NCBI GenBank assembly: GCA_021107195.1 | Contig: JAIOTF010000172.1 | Location: forward strand, 1-6,082 | Source of the DNA: Anaerolineaceae bacterium | GTDB lineage: Bacteria > Chloroflexota > Anaerolineae > Anaerolineales > Anaerolineaceae | Direction: 5' to 3' | DNA length: 6,082 bases | In this document: positions 3,347-6,082 of the stretch, piece by piece | Layout of the letters: every line of letters starts with the position of its first letter | Numbering within the stretch: position 1 is the stretch's first letter | The notes under the pieces: model-generated | The model's database searches: none | What the model saw: the letters and a program-made list of their open reading frames with translations, nothing else | What the model was told of the DNA's origin: nothing | Program-made: the position numbers and the translations under genes

Positions 3347-6082
3347 CTAAGGGGCAGATACAATGATGGCGTCGATGTCAATATATTTCGATCCGCCAGG
3401 ATGGCTGAAAGTAATATTGTGGGTGCCATTGGATAATACCGGGCTGTCCCATTCCTGCTGCCACGATAGGCCGCTGGTGTACTGATTGACCAAAATCGGG
3501 TCACCGCCATCAATGGAAATCGCTATATCGCCGCGGGAAGAATACCCGGTAAAGACCAGGGTGAACTGCGTCCCGTTGAAGCTGAAATAGGCCTCGGCAT
3601 TGGTTGCATTGGAGAAATGCATTGTAGAGCTGTACGGGCCGCTGCCAGTCTGGGTCTGCCAATCACCCACATAGGCAATCGCGCCGCCGGCATCATCATA
3701 CGTGCCTGCGCCCACAGGATCGGGCGATTTGGCCGCAGCCGAAGGGCTGTTAGACAAAGCGGACATATTGGGGACATCGTCCAGCGTGCGAACGGCGAAA
3801 TAATACGTCTGTCCGGGCACCAAACCGTTGATGTTCATGATTTGAGCTCCACCAGCTGCCACCGGGACAGGCTCGCCGCTGACATCCATGGCGGCATCCC
3901 AGGCGCCTTGCGAGTCGATCGCACTGCTTGCGTAGCGTACGATATAGCTGCTGGCTGTACCGGTCATGTCATCGTCACCCGGTGCCGTCCAGCTCAATTC
4001 AATGGAACCCAGGGCTGCACCGCTGGATGCGCTCAAATCACTGATCGCTGCGGGCGGAATGTCCTCAGGCTCGGATACAATGATTGCATCAACGTCCACG
4101 TAGTGACTGCCGCCGGGATGGCGCAGCACAAGCGTATGCGTACCCGCAGAAAGCAATTCGCTGTTCCAGCGCTGCTGCCATTGCAGGGAACTGCCGTAGG
4201 TATTCAGCGTGATTGGATCGCCGCTGTCAATGATGATCTCAATGTTGCCGCGGCTGGTGTATTTGGTGTAAATCAGGCTGACCACGGTGCCGGTGAACTG
4301 CATAACAGCCTTGTTGTCTTCCACATTGGTCAATTGCAAAGTTTCATTGTACGGACCGCTGTGGTTGTACGTCTCCCAGGTTCCAATGAAAAGGATATCG
4401 TCACTGGGATCGTCGTATGTACCCACGCCAACTGCATCCGGCATGTTCGGCTGTGCATCCGCATTGTTTGAAATTTCAGATATGTTATCGGCATCGTCTT
4501 TGGCACGTAATGCGAAATAGAAAACTTTTGTAGGATCGAGCCCAACCACGCGCAACTGTTCATTCGTACCGGCCACTGATGGACCGGGTTCTCCTTCAAT
4601 ATCTGTGGCGGCATCCCATTCGCCTTCGGTAGTGATGGCTGAGGTTGAATAGCGAATGATGTACTCGCTGGCCGTGCCCTGTGTTCCGTCATCGCCAGGA
4701 GCCGTCCAGGAAAGATCTACTGAACCTTTATCCGGGCCGGTAGAAGCTGCCAGGTCTTCAACTTTGGCAGGCGGGATAGTCTCCGGGTTGGTTACGATCA
4801 AGGCATCGATATCAATGTACTTTGTTCCGCCAGGATGACGGAAAGTGATGGTATGCGTTCCTGCCTGAAGCAAGGGGCTGTCCCAGCGCGCCTGCCAGAG
4901 GAGGCTCTTGCTATACTGATTGAGCGTGACTGGCGCACCGCTGTCAATGGTGATCTCAATGTTGCCACGGCTCGAGTATTTGGTATAGATGAGGCTGATC
5001 TGCGTACCTGTGAAAGTAAAGCTGGCCGTTGAATTGGCGACATTGCACAGATGCAGGCTGTTGTTGTACGGTCCGGTGCTGTTATACAGGCTCCAGGTGC
5101 CGCTGTAGATGATGTTGACATTGTTATCGTCATAGGTCCCTGCGCCGACATTGGAATTTGCCTGTGCGGTTGCGCCAGGGCTGTTACCGAGATCAGAAAG
5201 GTTTGCACCATCATCTCTTGCCCGAATAGTAAAGTAATAGAACTGTCCGGGGGTCAAGCCCGTGACGGTCATTTCCTCATCGCTGCCCGCGATCTGGGGC
5301 ACCGGTTCACCTTCGACATCGGCTGCGCCGTCCCAAATCTCTTCAGTAGTGATCTCACTGGTGGAATAGCGAACGATATACTGGGTGGCTGTACCATTCT
5401 CGAAATCATCGCCTGTGGCGGTCCAGGTGAGGTCAACCGTGCCCATATCATCGCCGGTGACTGCATCCAGATCCGTGATCGGTGAAGGCGGGTCTAACTC
5501 ATAAGCCGGGTAAGTTACGATCAATGCGTCAACGTCAATATATGCCGATCCACCCGGGTGGCTCAGAAGGATGGTATGAATGCCTTCATCCAGGTCGGGG
5601 CCGTCCCAGCGCTGCTGCCATTGCAGAAAATCACCGTGTTGATTCAACAAGATGGGGTCTCCATCATCGATCTGGATCGAGATATTACCGCGGGTTGTAT
5701 ATTTTGTGTAGATCAAGCTGACCTGCATACCATAGAAAGTCAGGGAAGCTGTAGCAGCAGGATCGTTGCTGTTGCGCAGGGCTCCTGCATACGGGCCAGT
5801 ATCCGGCCAGTCTGCCCAGTCGCCCTGGAATTGAATCTGCCCGCCGGCATCATCATAAATACCTGGGCCAACAACAGTGGTGTCAACTACTTCAAGCCCA
5901 TCCAATGTGACCACACCAGCCGTTTTGTGTGTTACCACCAGCGTATGCGGGCCATCATTGTCCAGGATCGGACTGTTCCAGCGCTGCTGCCACTGCAAAG
6001 TGGGCGTGTTTTGATCCAGGGTATCAACAACCTGACCATTGATCTTAATTTCTACTGAGCCGCGATTGTTGAAGCCGGCGTA
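3347..6082 (-). CDS. Large modular repeat protein with alternating beta-sandwich and FN3 domains, 5' end missing
   Basis: The frame is open through the right edge, so 911 codons are visible and the true start lies outside. Numbering visible residues from the edge: a partial divergent module A0 (1-68), A1 (74-189), FN3-1 (197-310), A2 (315-430), FN3-2 (435-544), A3 (554-669), FN3-3 (674-785), A4 (793-908), then three residues and TAG. Each A module reads from GTYDD through SGPY, a YTKYSSRGNI-like strand, IDSGDPITLNQY, LQWQQRWDSP, GTHTI, and HPGG to YIDVDAIIV. This pattern suggests a jelly-roll, galactose-binding-like fold. FN3 units carry the signatures LSWTAPGDD, YIVRYSTS, GEPVP and GLTPGQTYYFAIRA.DD. 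The protein is acidic with almost no cysteine (one, in A2). There is no C-terminal membrane segment, LPXTG or other sorting tail; a signal peptide would be in the missing part. The likely role is an extracellular, possibly carbohydrate-binding or adhesive protein; any catalytic domain would be upstream. I do not recognise a named protein. Confidence 0.85.
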   Translation of the reverse strand, partial: YAGFNNRGSVEIKINGQVVDTLDQNTPTLQWQQRWNSPILDNDGPHTLVVTHKTAGVVTLDGLEVVDTTVVGPGIYDDAGGQIQFQGDWADWPDTGPYAGALRNSNDPAATASLTFYGMQVSLIYTKYTTRGNISIQIDDGDPILLNQHGDFLQWQQRWDGPDLDEGIHTILLSHPGGSAYIDVDALIVTYPAYELDPPSPITDLDAVTGDDMGTVDLTWTATGDDFENGTATQYIVRYSTSEITTEEIWDGAADVEGEPVPQIAGSDEEMTVTGLTPGQFYYFTIRARDDGANLSDLGNSPGATAQANSNVGAGTYDDNNVNIIYSGTWSLYNSTGPYNNSLHLCNVANSTASFTFTGTQISLIYTKYSSRGNIEITIDSGAPVTLNQYSKSLLWQARWDSPLLQAGTHTITFRHPGGTKYIDIDALIVTNPETIPPAKVEDLAASTGPDKGSVDLSWTAPGDDGTQGTASEYIIRYSTSAITTEGEWDAATDIEGEPGPSVAGTNEQLRVVGLDPTKVFYFALRAKDDADNISEISNNADAQPNMPDAVGVGTYDDPSDDILFIGTWETYNHSGPYNETLQLTNVEDNKAVMQFTGTVVSLIYTKYTSRGNIEIIIDSGDPITLNTYGSSLQWQQRWNSELLSAGTHTLVLRHPGGSHYVDVDAIIVSEPEDIPPAAISDLSASSGAALGSIELSWTAPGDDDMTGTASSYIVRYASSAIDSQGAWDAAMDVSGEPVPVAAGGAQIMNINGLVPGQTYYFAVRTLDDVPNMSALSNSPSAAAKSPDPVGAGTYDDAGGAIAYVGDWQTQTGSGPYSSTMHFSNATNAEAYFSFNGTQFTLVFTGYSSRGDIAISIDGGDPILVNQYTSGLSWQQEWDSPVLSNGTHNITFSHPGGSKYIDIDAIIVSAP
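3359..5863 (-). repeat. Tandem domain array A1-FN3-A2-FN3-A3-FN3-A4, period about 720 bp
   Basis: Module positions on the DNA are A1 5516-5863, FN3-1 5153-5494, A2 4793-5140, FN3-2 4451-4780, A3 4076-4423, FN3-3 3728-4063 and A4 3359-3706. Module starts (the GTYDD motif) are 241, 239 and 239 residues apart. Similarity persists in the DNA: GATCTCAATGTTGCC occurs at 4235 and 4952 (717 bp apart), and a 20-bp block is identical at 4166-4185 and 5606-5625 (1440 bp apart, two periods). The units therefore arose by duplication of an A+FN3 pair. They have diverged enough that no long identical tracts remain. Confidence 0.85.
5879..6082 (-). repeat. Partial, divergent A-type module (A0) joined directly to A1
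   Basis: Visible residues 1-68 contain NNRGSVEIKINGQVV, LQWQQRWNSPILD and HTLVV, aligning with the second half of the A modules. Its block at 5978-5997 nearly matches that of A1 at 5606-5625, 372 bp (124 residues) away, so no FN3 separates A0 from A1. The usual HPGG...YIDVDAIIV ending is replaced by HKTAGVVTLDGLEVVD. It may be a distinct subtype. Confidence 0.7.

Noticed and set aside
3617..4471. Plus-strand open frame of 284 codons inside the modular-protein gene
   Set aside because: The opposite strand encodes clear, periodically conserved FN3 and A modules. This frame has no recognisable domain, and its repetition only mirrors the antisense repeats.
3359..5863. CRISPR-like or mobile-element repeats
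   Set aside because: The ~720-bp periodicity is in frame, encodes conserved protein domains and lacks terminal inverted repeats or short repeat-spacer structure.
5996..5998. TTG as the start codon of the modular protein
   Set aside because: The frame stays open through 6082, and the 28 upstream codons continue the module pattern (NNRGSVEIKINGQ). The TTG is an internal Leu in LQWQQRW.

Overview
The window holds one co-directional block, entirely on the minus strand, of a bacterial genome. It has two parts: a nonulosonic acid (sialic/legionaminic-type sugar) biosynthesis operon at 1-3143, and the 3' end of a long modular repeat protein gene at 3347-6082. A 203-bp intergenic region separates them and carries a long perfect palindrome and a candidate promoter. 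The acidic fibronectin-III repeats with a TAPGDD signature, alternating with jelly-roll-like modules, resemble secreted proteins that I associate with Chloroflexota (Anaerolineae-like) and other environmental bacteria. That assignment is a tentative inference. No rRNA or other phylogenetic marker is present.

Operon, read right to left (5' to 3' on the minus strand): neuB (condensing synthase), neuC (hydrolysing UDP-HexNAc 2-epimerase), neuD (hexapeptide-repeat O/N-acyltransferase), and a HisF-like cyclase/synthase that runs off the left edge. Packing is very tight: neuB and neuC share an ATGA stop/start overlap, neuC and neuD are 4 nt apart, and neuD and hisF are 18 nt apart. Every start has a purine-rich Shine-Dalgarno sequence. 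NeuC would release the 2-epimerised hexosamine from its UDP-sugar. NeuB would condense it with phosphoenolpyruvate to give a nine-carbon 2-keto-3-deoxy acid. NeuD would acylate the product or a precursor. The HisF paralogue, which in LPS and glycan clusters works with a HisH glutaminase and an amidotransferase, suggests an amidino (acetamidino) modification. Together these point to a legionaminic-acid-like sugar rather than plain N-acetylneuraminate, but the substrate cannot be fixed from this window. The CMP-sugar synthetase (NeuA) and the HisH/amidotransferase partners are not visible and would be expected beyond position 1.

The 3347-6082 gene is open at the right edge, with 911 codons visible. 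It is built from five copies (the first partial and divergent) of a ~116-residue putative beta-sandwich module and three FN3 domains. Modules A1-A4 alternate with the FN3 domains with a period of 239-241 residues (717-723 bp). It ends directly after the last module with no C-terminal sorting signal. It looks like an extracellular, possibly glycan-binding or adhesive protein.

I found no RNA genes, mobile elements or CRISPR arrays. The strongest novelty candidates are the modular protein and the possible acetamidino branch of the sugar pathway. I see no clear evidence of a wholly new system.
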